DNA of 32,814 nt from the NCBI GenBank assembly GCA_017995875.1, contig JAGOIB010000001.1, forward strand, positions 1 to 32,814. Direction: 5' to 3'. Below the pieces are notes generated by a model that was given only the letters and a program-made list of their open reading frames with translations, ran no database searches and was not told the origin of the DNA. Position 1 is the stretch's first letter, and every line of letters begins with the position of its first letter. Both the position numbers and the translations under genes were made by a program. The DNA is from Saprospiraceae bacterium. Lineage in GTDB: Bacteria; Bacteroidota; Bacteroidia; Chitinophagales; Saprospiraceae. Below, piece by piece: positions 18,502 through 24,469 of this stretch.

Positions 18502-19083
18502 ATGTCAAGGAAGTTTTTAGTCACCATCATTCTTATTCTGTTCCTGCTTCCATTCGTGTCATGGTATTACCTCCAGTCAGGACTCAACTGGCGTAAGGCT
18601 GCCCAGGAAGTCATGCATGGGACAACACCCTTTCCTGCTGTTAAGTACGACAACGGCAACGGCCTTAAATTTTCCAATGAGTTACTCGAAGAACATGTTT
18701 CTATAGTTTGTTTTATTCCCTGCAACAATGGAGATGATCAAATGAATGTGCTTGATGAACTCTACGAGCAATTTAAGGAAACCAATAAGGCTAATTTTAT
18801 TTTACTGGATTCGTGTCAAACAGATGCATCAGGAGCAGGAGATGTGGTGAAAAAGAATTGGTACAGAATACCTTGTTCGGATTCACTTGCCCTCTGTGCA
18901 TCCTTATTGAATGAATGGCCAAAGGGAAAAACATTTGCCCTTGTCGACAGAAACAAAGTCATCAGAAGCTATTATGGGATAGCAACCAAAGATGAAAAGA
19001 GAATATTGGTAGAACACATGGCATTATTACTTCCACGAGAACGCCAGGAAAAAGTAGAGCTTAAAAGAGGGGATAAGAAGTGA
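18502..19083 (+). CDS. SCO1/SenC-like thioredoxin-fold protein lacking the canonical copper ligands
   Basis: SCO proteins deliver copper to the CuA site of subunit II. This 193-residue protein has an N-terminal membrane anchor (residues 5-24) and an SCO-like fold ending TFALVDRNKVIRSYYGIATKDEKRILVEHMALL. In the position of the CxxxC copper motif it reads FIPCNNGDDQM. Cys74 aligns with the first ligand, but Asp78 replaces the second. An extra Cys70 gives a shifted CxxxC (70-74). The usual His before the LVD strand is also missing (WPKGKTFALVD). It may act as a thiol reductase or bind copper differently. Its stop overlaps the next gene's GTG start as GTGA. Family assignment is moderately sure. 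Confidence 0.7.
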   Translation: MSRKFLVTIILILFLLPFVSWYYLQSGLNWRKAAQEVMHGTTPFPAVKYDNGNGLKFSNELLEEHVSIVCFIPCNNGDDQMNVLDELYEQFKETNKANFILLDSCQTDASGAGDVVKKNWYRIPCSDSLALCASLLNEWPKGKTFALVDRNKVIRSYYGIATKDEKRILVEHMALLLPRERQEKVELKRGDKK

Positions 19084-19610
19084 ATTCAGATCAACAGGCA
19101 TATATAAAGAAACTCAACAGAATAGCCTGGGTTATTACGATCCTTGTGTGGCTGCTTGTAGGCGCAATGCGCAGGATAAAGTTTGATACGGGTATGGATT
19201 TGAGTTTTCTTGCCGGGCTCAATGCACTTTTCAATACAGGAGTTACGATTGCATTATTGACAGCCTATTATTTTATCCGGCAGAATAATATAGCACAACA
19301 CCGCAGGAGTATCTATGTAGCAATGGTACTTTCAGCCGGCTTCCTGTTGTCTTATGTTGGATATCATTTTACTACAGAGGAAATTGTTTTTTGTAAGGAA
19401 GGATGGATGCGTTCAACCTATTATTTTATTCTCTTCAGTCACATTATACTTGCCGGGTTGAGTTTGCCTTTCATCCTGCTTACGTTTATCAGAGGATATG
19501 CCGGTGATTATGCAACCCACCGGAGAATGGCCAAATGGGTTTGGCCGGTATGGTTGTATGTAGCAGCTACAGGACCGCTGGTGTATTTATTTCTGCTTCC
19601 TTGCCGATAA
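19080..19610 (+). CDS. DUF420 family membrane protein, probable oxidase assembly factor
   Basis: This 176-residue protein has five predicted helices and fits DUF420. It has GLNALFNTGVTIALLTAYYFI, a conserved HRR after it, an internal GYHFTTEE, SHIILAGLSLPFILLTFIRG, and the C-terminal H-RRMAKWVWPVWLYVAATGPLVYLFL. Histidines at helix ends are typical of the family and may bind a cofactor. The S. aureus relative CtaM is needed for aa3 oxidase maturation, and the place at the end of the cox operon supports a similar role. The start is a GTG overlapping the SCO-like gene's stop by 4 bases. Confidence 0.85.
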   Translation: MNSDQQAYIKKLNRIAWVITILVWLLVGAMRRIKFDTGMDLSFLAGLNALFNTGVTIALLTAYYFIRQNNIAQHRRSIYVAMVLSAGFLLSYVGYHFTTEEIVFCKEGWMRSTYYFILFSHIILAGLSLPFILLTFIRGYAGDYATHRRMAKWVWPVWLYVAATGPLVYLFLLPCR

Positions 19611-19626
19611 TTGCGCCTAAATGCCT

Positions 19627-19634
19627 TATTTTTG
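19627..19634 (+). promoter_or_regulatory. Candidate -7 box at the start of the CxxC gene
   Basis: TATTTTTG matches TAnnTTTG exactly and is followed by CAG. A TTG at 19601-19603 lies 23 bases upstream. If functional, it would give a transcript beginning at or just before the GTG at 19639, so the last gene of the cluster may also be expressed on its own. Confidence 0.35.
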
Positions 19635-19638
19635 CAGT

Positions 19639-19905
19639 GTGAAGAAGTTATCCCGCATAGGTATTGTATTATTTATCATCATAGGTTCGATGGTAGGGTC
19701 CTATGATGTTGATGCTCAATGCCCGATGTGCAAAATGTCTGCAGAATCCAATCTAAAGAATGGAGGGACTGCAGGCCGCGGACTTAATGCAGGAATCCTC
19801 TACATGCTTGCACTCCCGTATACACTTGTAGGTACAATCGGATTCATCTGGTGGCGAAATAATCGCCGTAAGGAAGAAGATGTAGACGAAACTCTTCAGG
19901 AATAG
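19639..19905 (+). CDS. Small CxxC-containing membrane protein at the end of the cox operon
   Basis: From the GTG at 19639 this is an 88-residue protein: a basic signal peptide (MKKLSRIGIVLFIIIGSMVG), mature start DAQCPMCKMSAESN, a Gly/Asn linker, one membrane helix (MLALPYTLVGTIGFIWW) and an acidic tail. An in-frame ATG at 19621 would add six residues (MPYFCS) ahead of that signal peptide. GTG is preferred because it gives a clean signal sequence and leaves the promoter box outside the gene, but the choice is uncertain. Similar short QCPMC proteins occur beside oxidase genes in other Bacteroidota (from memory). The paired cysteines with Met could bind copper or act in redox; function unknown. 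Confidence 0.75.
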   Translation: MKKLSRIGIVLFIIIGSMVGSYDVDAQCPMCKMSAESNLKNGGTAGRGLNAGILYMLALPYTLVGTIGFIWWRNNRRKEEDVDETLQE

Positions 19906-19947
19906 CCCCAATACCTTTAATCAGTATGTAATTATGATTTCATTTGA

Positions 19948-19998
19948 TTTGTTGTAGGCTACAACAAAGAAATGGTGCATCGATTTCTCAATGCACCA
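19948..19998. terminator. Two inverted repeats between convergent transcription units
   Basis: TTTGTTGTA (19948-19956) and TACAACAAA (19960-19968) form a perfect 9-base stem with a 3-base centre. Next, TGGTGCAT (19973-19980) and ATGCACCA (19991-19998) form an 8-base stem. They lie between the 3' ends of the oxidase cluster and the PorT-like gene. Neither has a strong T-run, so they may be terminators or mRNA 3' end stabilisers. Confidence 0.45.
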
Positions 19999-20031
19999 AC
20001 AGATCAACATGAACCTAATACAATGAACCCA

Positions 20032-20742
20032 TTAGAAGTTTATGGAGTAACCTATGCCAAAGGCGATGCCATGTGTTTTGATACGAACATCAGTAATGTT
20101 GTCAAGAAACATGTCATTGAGACTATGCCTGTATGTAGCTTCCAGGGAAATGGATCCGAATTCATTTGTTGGGATACTGATACCGGCTCCGGCGACTGCT
20201 GAAAGATCAAACCTGTTGTACAAGTCATTGTCCAGATTGAGGTTGATGGAAGGCAAGTTCCAGTCAATGAGTGCATGAATTTTGGGCGTAATTTTTCCGC
20301 TCACCGCATAGCCTCCTGTTGCACCAGCTTTGATATAAGGTATCACTCCGCGTTCGGTAAGATTGTATTTCAACATCAAAGGGACTTCGATATACTGAAG
20401 GCGTGTTTCAAGGCTTGCGCCAACCGGCAGATCCAAACCAAAAACAGGTATATTGAATTGTTCCCTGGCACCAAAACCTCTTGAACTATACTGGGCTCCA
20501 GTCACCAACGCAAGGTTTCTTGAAAAATATTTTTCATACTGAATCCCGGCCGTATATTGGGTTATTGGTTTGATGTAAGGATCTATCGCATCAAGTATGC
20601 CTAATCCATTAACCTCAACATTTGTCGGGCCCGCGGATCCATAAACACTGACACTGGATTGTGCCATTAAGGTTTGATAGAAACTCACAGCACAGAAAAT
20701 GGCTGCGGTACTTAGATTTCTGGTTGAAAGATTCGTTGTCAT
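20032..20742 (-). CDS. PorT-family outer-membrane beta-barrel protein
   Basis: This 236-residue protein has a signal peptide (cleavage near LMAQSS) and alternating hydrophobic/polar strands typical of the eight-stranded OmpW/PorT-type barrel: VSVYGSAGPTNVEV, YTAGIQYEKYFSRNLALVTGAQYSSRGFG, RLQYIEVPLMLKYNL, YIKAGATGGYAVSG, FDLSAVAGAGISI, and a final strand ending in aromatic Phe (GIGYSINF). The motif YIEVPLMLKY is characteristic of the family. The exact function is unknown; relatives include gliding/secretion-linked PorT but also many uncharacterised barrels. It stands alone on the minus strand. Confidence 0.85.
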   Translation of the reverse strand: MTTNLSTRNLSTAAIFCAVSFYQTLMAQSSVSVYGSAGPTNVEVNGLGILDAIDPYIKPITQYTAGIQYEKYFSRNLALVTGAQYSSRGFGAREQFNIPVFGLDLPVGASLETRLQYIEVPLMLKYNLTERGVIPYIKAGATGGYAVSGKITPKIHALIDWNLPSINLNLDNDLYNRFDLSAVAGAGISIPTNEFGSISLEATYRHSLNDMFLDNITDVRIKTHGIAFGIGYSINF

Positions 20743-20836
20743 GGCTGAATGATTTAGTTATCAGAATGACGACGGGGACGATTACAGCATTACATAAGAA
20801 TCAGTTAAGGGACTTTAAGAGAAACTTAAAATAAAA

Positions 20837-20868
20837 GGCGAAGGCTGAGGCGAAGGCGGAAGGAAGGG
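20837..20868. repeat. GGCGAAGGCTGAGG-type intergenic repeat
   Basis: This purine-rich run of AAGGCG/GAGGCG units lies between the two barrel genes. Its first twenty bases recur, inverted and with a one-base difference, at 32577-32597, about 11.7 kb away. Confidence 0.55.
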
Positions 20869-20875
20869 TAGCTGT

Positions 20876-20912
20876 ATAAAAAAAGGCTGCATCCTTAAGG
20901 GAGCAGCCTTTT
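20876..20912 (-). terminator. Intrinsic terminator after the 20936 barrel gene
   Basis: AAAAGGCTGC (20881-20890) pairs with GCAGCCTTTT (20903-20912). Read on the minus strand, the GGCTGC stem is followed by seven T. It lies 24 bases after the stop of the barrel gene. The A/T flanks would also let it work weakly on the plus strand. Confidence 0.85.
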
Positions 20913-20935
20913 CTATTTTGTTGAAAGCGTATTAC

Positions 20936-21430
20936 CTATTTTATCACATATCTTGCTGAAAGGGCACCCCATGAATAGTAGCCATCATCCCAGCCTCCAA
21001 TACGGAGGGTCGGCACGAAATCAAGGCTCAAATTGAAAGGTGCATCAGCAAATTTATAGTCAAGTCCGATAACACCGCTTATTCCTACACCAAAACCGTC
21101 GTTTTCAACATTGCCCCAGTATGTATCATCATAGGTAAAAAACTGTACACTTGCGCCACCTCCATAGTACCAACTCAGACCATCAACACCATTTATAGGA
21201 TTGTGGATTTCATATAAGCCGCCAAGAGTAAAATAGCCATAGATACCGGAATAGCCTCTAAAACCTGCATACAGTTCAAGCGCATTTGACTCACTGAGGA
21301 AGGTTTTATAAGAGATAGAAAGGGGATAGCCAAAACGTAAACCGATAGCGCTGTTATAATCCTGCGCTTTCAGATTACTTGCAACTGCCATCACAAATAA
21401 CATGGAAAAAAGTAATGTAATCTTTTTCAT
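20936..21430 (-). CDS. Outer-membrane beta-barrel protein
   Basis: This 164-residue protein has a clear signal peptide (MKKITLLFSMLFVMAVASNLKAQ, cleavage after KAQ). Short amphipathic strands are rich in Gly, Tyr and Trp: IGLRFGYPLSISYKTF, ALELYAGFRGY, YGYFTLGGLYEIHN, WYYGGGASVQFF, VGISGVIGLDYKF, LSLDFVPTLRIG. The last strand is ALSARYVIK. This resembles small OmpW/opacity-type barrels of Bacteroidota with eight strands. Function unknown. It has its own terminator, and a near-consensus -7 box (TATATTTC on the minus strand, near 21487) lies upstream. Confidence 0.8.
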   Translation of the reverse strand: MKKITLLFSMLFVMAVASNLKAQDYNSAIGLRFGYPLSISYKTFLSESNALELYAGFRGYSGIYGYFTLGGLYEIHNPINGVDGLSWYYGGGASVQFFTYDDTYWGNVENDGFGVGISGVIGLDYKFADAPFNLSLDFVPTLRIGGWDDGYYSWGALSARYVIK

Positions 21431-21544
21431 AGTTTGATTTTTTAGTATTTTGTTAGAAGATAGAATCGATTAGAATTGACACCGAAATATAGAGATTTTT
21501 TGTATCTGATTCACCAGCCATAAAAAAAATCCCTTTTCCCTCCA

Positions 21545-21943
21545 TCAGTGTTTTAGACTAAACAGCAGTAAAGAGAGCCAGCCTATAATGAAACAAAGAC
21601 CTCCCATGGGGGTAATAATCCCTATCGCTGAAGCAGGAAACCCAGTCAAACTTTGTGTCCCAATAGCAAATAAAGAACCAGAAAACATCACAATGCCTGT
21701 AATAAAGGTGATTCCGGTGATTCTGAGCCATCCTGAATCAGGACTCTGCTTAGATATAGAAATGACAAAAAGCGTGGCAAGGGTGTGAATAAACAGGTAC
21801 AAGACTCCTGTTTTGATAGTGTCAAGATCGCCGGTCGAAAGCCTGGATTTAAGGAAATGAGCTCCAAAAGCACCCACCATTACGCCGATAGCACCTAGTG
21901 TGGAAGTGACGGCAAATAACCGTCTGTAAAATGTGTTATTCAT
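21545..21943 (-). CDS. DUF423 family membrane protein
   Basis: This 132-residue protein has four hydrophobic helices and the DUF423 (YwdK/YgdD) markers: GAIGVMVGAFGAHFLK near the N-terminus, the loop TGVLYLFIHTLATLF, GIVMFSGSLFAIGTQSL in helix 3, and ITPMGGLCFIIGWLSLL at the end. The ATG at 21943 is used; a TTG one codon upstream is possible. Its start overlaps the last 8 bases of ung, so it is translated from the same transcript. Molecular function unknown. Confidence 0.92.
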   Translation of the reverse strand: MNNTFYRRLFAVTSTLGAIGVMVGAFGAHFLKSRLSTGDLDTIKTGVLYLFIHTLATLFVISISKQSPDSGWLRITGITFITGIVMFSGSLFAIGTQSLTGFPASAIGIITPMGGLCFIIGWLSLLLFSLKH

Positions 21944-22634
21944 CAAGAGACCAGTTTATAGGCTTTTCGCCCTGTTGAGCAAGAATCGAATTGACTTTTG
22001 AAAAATGGCCACAACCTTTAAATGCATCTCTCGCCAGGGGGGATGGATGCGCTGCCTCAAGCACAGTATGCTTTGATAGGTCAATCAATGACTTCTTTGA
22101 TCTTGCGTAATTGCCCCAAAGTAAAAAAATCAAGCCTTTCCTGTGTGCGGATAGCTTTTGAATCACGGCATCCGTAAAAAGTTGCCATCCAATTTTACTA
22201 TGAGATCCAGCCTGGTTTTTCTCGACGGTCAAAATAGCATTTAACAGGAATACACCTTGCGATGTCCAGGACGTCAAATCTCCATGAGCCGGTATTGGAA
22301 GCCCGACATCGCGATGGATTTCTTTGAAAATATTTTTAAGCGAAGCCGGAACGGCTACATTTTTAGGAACAGAAAAACAAAGTCCCATGGCCTGGCCTGG
22401 GCCATGGTAAGGGTCTTGTCCGAGTATGACTACACGAACCTTGTCAAAATGTGTTTTCTCAAAAGCATTGAAAATATCGGGTCCGGGAGGAAATATGGTT
22501 TTGCCTTTACTTTTCTCCTGGGTAAGGAATTGTTTGATTTGAGCAAAATATGGTTTGGAAAATTCTTCCATCAGATACGCTCTCCAGGTGGGGTCAATCC
22601 TGACAGCGGAAGGATCTAGGGAAGGTAATGGCAC
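21936..22634 (-). CDS. ung: Uracil-DNA glycosylase, family 1
   Basis: Ung removes uracil from DNA in base-excision repair. The 232-residue length is normal. Family 1 motifs are present: the water-activating motif VVILGQDPYHGPGQA with catalytic Asp74, the uracil-binding Phe in GLCFSVP, the Asn in LLNAILTVEKNQAGSH, and the DNA-intercalation loop AAHPSPLARDAFKGCGHF with the catalytic His. The start is a GTG at 22634; a later Met (MEEFSKPYF) would lose conserved N-terminal residues. The gene begins 26 bases after tRNA-Arg(UCU) on the same strand. Confidence 0.96.
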   Translation of the reverse strand: MPLPSLDPSAVRIDPTWRAYLMEEFSKPYFAQIKQFLTQEKSKGKTIFPPGPDIFNAFEKTHFDKVRVVILGQDPYHGPGQAMGLCFSVPKNVAVPASLKNIFKEIHRDVGLPIPAHGDLTSWTSQGVFLLNAILTVEKNQAGSHSKIGWQLFTDAVIQKLSAHRKGLIFLLWGNYARSKKSLIDLSKHTVLEAAHPSPLARDAFKGCGHFSKVNSILAQQGEKPINWSLDE

Positions 22635-22660
22635 CGGTTTGATTTTGGACGCTGAAGAAG

Positions 22661-22734
22661 TGACTCCACCAGGGTTCGAACCTGGAACCTACGGTTTAGA
22701 AAACCGTTGCTCTATCCTGTTGAGCTATGGAGCC
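22661..22734 (-). tRNA. tRNA-Arg (anticodon UCU)
   Basis: On the minus strand this 74-base cloverleaf starts GGCTCCATAGCTCA. It has an acceptor stem GGCTCCA/TGGAGTC (one G-U pair), anticodon stem ACGGT/ACCGT with loop TTTCTAA (anticodon TCT), T-arm CCAGG-TTCGAAC-CCTGG, and discriminator A. CCA is not encoded. It reads AGA codons. A TATATTTG box lies 15 bases upstream. Confidence 0.96.
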
Positions 22735-22748
22735 ATTTTAAAGAGGGG

Positions 22749-22756
22749 CAAATATA
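22749..22756 (-). promoter_or_regulatory. Candidate -7 box for tRNA-Arg(UCU)-ung-DUF423
   Basis: On the minus strand this reads TATATTTG, an exact TAnnTTTG match, 15 bases before the tRNA 5' end. The same octamer precedes the other tRNA-Arg in this window. Confidence 0.5.
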
Positions 22757-22900
22757 AAGAGCAAAGAGCAGAGTGCATAGAGTAAGGAGCAAGGTGCAGG
22801 GAGCAAGGAGCAAAGGGCAGGGAGCAAGGAGGCTTTGAATAAGGAATACCGAACAAGGAATAACGAATGACGAAGGGATGTCAGGAAATAGATCTAGCAA
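22757..22900. repeat. Degenerate purine-rich repeat tract
   Basis: Imperfect units such as GGAGCAAGG, GGTGCAGGG and GAGCAAAG are followed by GGAATACCGAACAA and GGAATAACGAATGA. It encodes no convincing protein and fills the 238-base gap between the tRNA and the thioredoxin-fold gene. Confidence 0.6.
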
Positions 22901-22972
22901 TAAATCAAAAACCAATGGCCAATAACCAGGTAAAAAGGGATAAACTCGAAACTCGAAACTGCAAACTGAAGA

Positions 22973-23482
22973 CTAGGACTTAGCCTTAAAAACCTCCCAG
23001 GAAGTAGTTTTGTAATGATTCTCAGCAGCATATTTAAGCTCTTTGATCAGGTCAGGAGCTTCCATGTAACCGGGAGAAATCAATATTCTGGCAAATTCGG
23101 AATCAAGGATGACATAAGTGGGGTAGGATAATTTACCATCTACAAGGTCGTGCGCTAATTTATGGACGCCATCTCTTCCACCCGGATACCATTTGAATTC
23201 TTCTCCTTTCCACATGATACTTTCCTTTTGCTCTGCATTGAGCTTAACGGCATAAAAGCTGGCATTTAACTGGGATACAATGGCCGGATCTTTGAAGGTG
23301 GTGGCATCCATTTTTTTGCACCATCCACACCAGTCAGTGTAGACATCAACAAATATCTTTTTAGGTTGTTTCTCATTGGCTGCAGCAGCCGCTTCCCATG
23401 TCATCCATTTTATTTCCTGACTGCTCACGCTGAACGCAATCATTAAAAGGAGGGTAGATAAAGAATACTTCAGTAAAGACAT
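22973..23482 (-). CDS. Exported thioredoxin-fold protein
   Basis: This 169-residue protein starts with a signal peptide (about residues 1-22, ending VSSQ) and then has a thioredoxin fold. IFVDVYTDWCGWCKKMD carries the active-site pair Cys52-Cys55. SYPTYVILDSEF supplies the cis-proline strand, and a C-terminal helix follows. CGWC with a signal peptide is typical of Bacteroidota DUF255/thioredoxin_7-like proteins, which probably act as periplasmic disulfide reductases. The insert VKLNAEQKESIMWKGEEFKW, before the cis-Pro, also fits that subgroup. It is divergent from ubiX with a 32-base gap. Partner unknown. Confidence 0.88.
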   Translation of the reverse strand: MSLLKYSLSTLLLMIAFSVSSQEIKWMTWEAAAAANEKQPKKIFVDVYTDWCGWCKKMDATTFKDPAIVSQLNASFYAVKLNAEQKESIMWKGEEFKWYPGGRDGVHKLAHDLVDGKLSYPTYVILDSEFARILISPGYMEAPDLIKELKYAAENHYKTTSWEVFKAKS

Positions 23483-23507
23483 TATATTAGGTGTGTTGAT
23501 ACGTAGA

Positions 23508-23515
23508 CAAAGATA
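23508..23515 (-). promoter_or_regulatory. Candidate -7 box for the thioredoxin-fold gene
   Basis: On the minus strand this reads TATCTTTG, an exact TAnnTTTG match 25 bases before the gene's ATG. It touches the first base of ubiX. No -33 TTG was found at the expected spacing. Confidence 0.35.
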
Positions 23516-24093
23516 TGCATAAACTTATAGTAGGACTTGGGGGCTCAAGTGGTTCGATTTATGCCCGGTTATTGCTCGATCGCTTAGCACTCTTAACGGA
23601 TCAGTGGGATACGGTAGATATTGTTATGAGTCGTAATGCTGAAATCAATTGGAATCTGGAAATCAAGGATAAAGATATCCGGAGCTATGGTCACAGGGTC
23701 TTCGATCCATCAGATTTTACTGCCCCTTTTGCAAGTGGTTCAGCCAGGTACGGAACGATGATCATTTGTCCTTGTTCTATGGGTTCCCTAGCCAGAATAG
23801 CCCACGGACTTTCAGATGACCTTATGACAAGGGCAGCAGATGTAATTCTCAAGGAAAGACGAAAATTGATCCTGGTGCCACGCGAAACACCCCTTAACCT
23901 TATTCACATTGACAATATGAGAAAATTGACCGAGGCGGGGGCTATTATATGCCCTGCAATACCTTCGTTCTACAATGGTGCTGACACCATTGAAAAAGTT
24001 TGCCTTACTGTAGTCGACCGGGTATTGGACCTTGCCGGATTCAATGTTGATACCTTCCGGTGGGGCGAAAAGAAAGTGAAAAATGAAGAGTGA
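23515..24093 (+). CDS. ubiX: UbiX-family flavin prenyltransferase
   Basis: UbiX joins dimethylallyl phosphate to FMN, making the prenylated flavin cofactor of UbiD-type decarboxylases. The 192-residue length and blocks match: LIVGLGGSSGSIYARLLLD at the N-terminus (FMN phosphate loop), CPCSMGSLARIAHGLSDDLMTRAADV in the middle, LILVPRETPLNLIHIDNMRKL, and the C-terminal CPAIPSFYNGADTIEKV. No ubiD is seen in this window. The C-terminal codons lie in a 21-base tandem duplication, so the tail KVKNEE may be repeat-derived. Confidence 0.95.
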   Translation: MHKLIVGLGGSSGSIYARLLLDRLALLTDQWDTVDIVMSRNAEINWNLEIKDKDIRSYGHRVFDPSDFTAPFASGSARYGTMIICPCSMGSLARIAHGLSDDLMTRAADVILKERRKLILVPRETPLNLIHIDNMRKLTEAGAIICPAIPSFYNGADTIEKVCLTVVDRVLDLAGFNVDTFRWGEKKVKNEE

Positions 24094-24117
24094 AAAGTGA
24101 AAAATGAAGAGTGAAAA
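24076..24117. repeat. 21-base tandem duplication over the ubiX stop codon
   Basis: Two identical copies of GTGAAAAATGAAGA+GTGAAAA sit head to tail (24076-24096 and 24097-24117). The first encodes the last UbiX residues and its TGA. Confidence 0.8.
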
Positions 24118-24156
24118 GTTAGCATTTATCTCTATGCCCTATGCTCTCTGCTTCAG

Positions 24157-24228
24157 TAGCCCCGGCAGGAATCGAACCTGCATCAAAAGTTTAGGAAACT
24201 TCTATTCTATCCATTGAACTACGGGACC
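24157..24228 (-). tRNA. tRNA-Arg (anticodon CCU)
   Basis: On the minus strand this 72-base cloverleaf starts GGTCCCGTAGTTCAATGG. It has an acceptor stem GGTCCCG/CGGGGCT (with G-U pairs), anticodon arm GAAGT-TTCCTAA-ACTTT (anticodon CCT), T-arm GCAGG-TTCGATT-CCTGC, and discriminator A. CCA is not encoded. It reads AGG codons, complementing tRNA-Arg(UCU) 1.4 kb away. Confidence 0.95.
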
Positions 24229-24304
24229 ATTTGGCTTATTAGGTAAGGAGGTCAGTTTGAACTACGTTGGCTTTCTCCGGGCTCCTTAAATGCCAATCAG
24301 GGCG

Positions 24305-24312
24305 CAAATATA
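24305..24312 (-). promoter_or_regulatory. Candidate -7 box upstream of tRNA-Arg(CCU)
   Basis: On the minus strand this reads TATATTTG, identical to the box before tRNA-Arg(UCU) and set in the same context (CTTTATATTTGC). It lies 76 bases upstream of the tRNA, so a longer leader would be needed. Nothing else gene-like was found from 24229 to 24403. Confidence 0.4.
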
Positions 24313-24403
24313 AAGCTATCCTTCAATCAAAAACGAGGGAAGCCAATCAATTTCAGAATAGCTTGATTCACACCTTATTAACAGCCATTCATACATCCAA
24401 ACT

Positions 24404-24433
24404 TTTGAGATATATATACTTGGATTAATTTTG
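24404..24433 (+). promoter_or_regulatory. Candidate Bacteroidota-type promoter of the DUF1573 gene
   Basis: TTTG at 24404-24407 and TAATTTTG at 24426-24433 match the -33 and -7 boxes with an 18-base spacer. The start codon follows 36 bases later. This is one of the two best-formed promoter matches in the window. Confidence 0.6.
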
Positions 24434-24469
24434 CGGATGAATTTAAGTAACCTAAAAATATTCTAAGAA

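Noticed and set aside
15403..19905. Heme A synthase (ctaA) or a separate soluble cytochrome c gene in the oxidase island
   Set aside because: No reading frame with the matching motifs was found; ctaA presumably lies elsewhere in the genome.
19972..20202. 76-residue plus-strand frame opposite the PorT-like gene
   Set aside because: It overlaps a hairpin and the 3' end of a well-supported barrel gene.
22712..22915. 67-residue Leu/Cys-rich minus-strand frame
   Set aside because: It overlaps a tRNA gene and is a translation of the purine-rich degenerate repeat tract.
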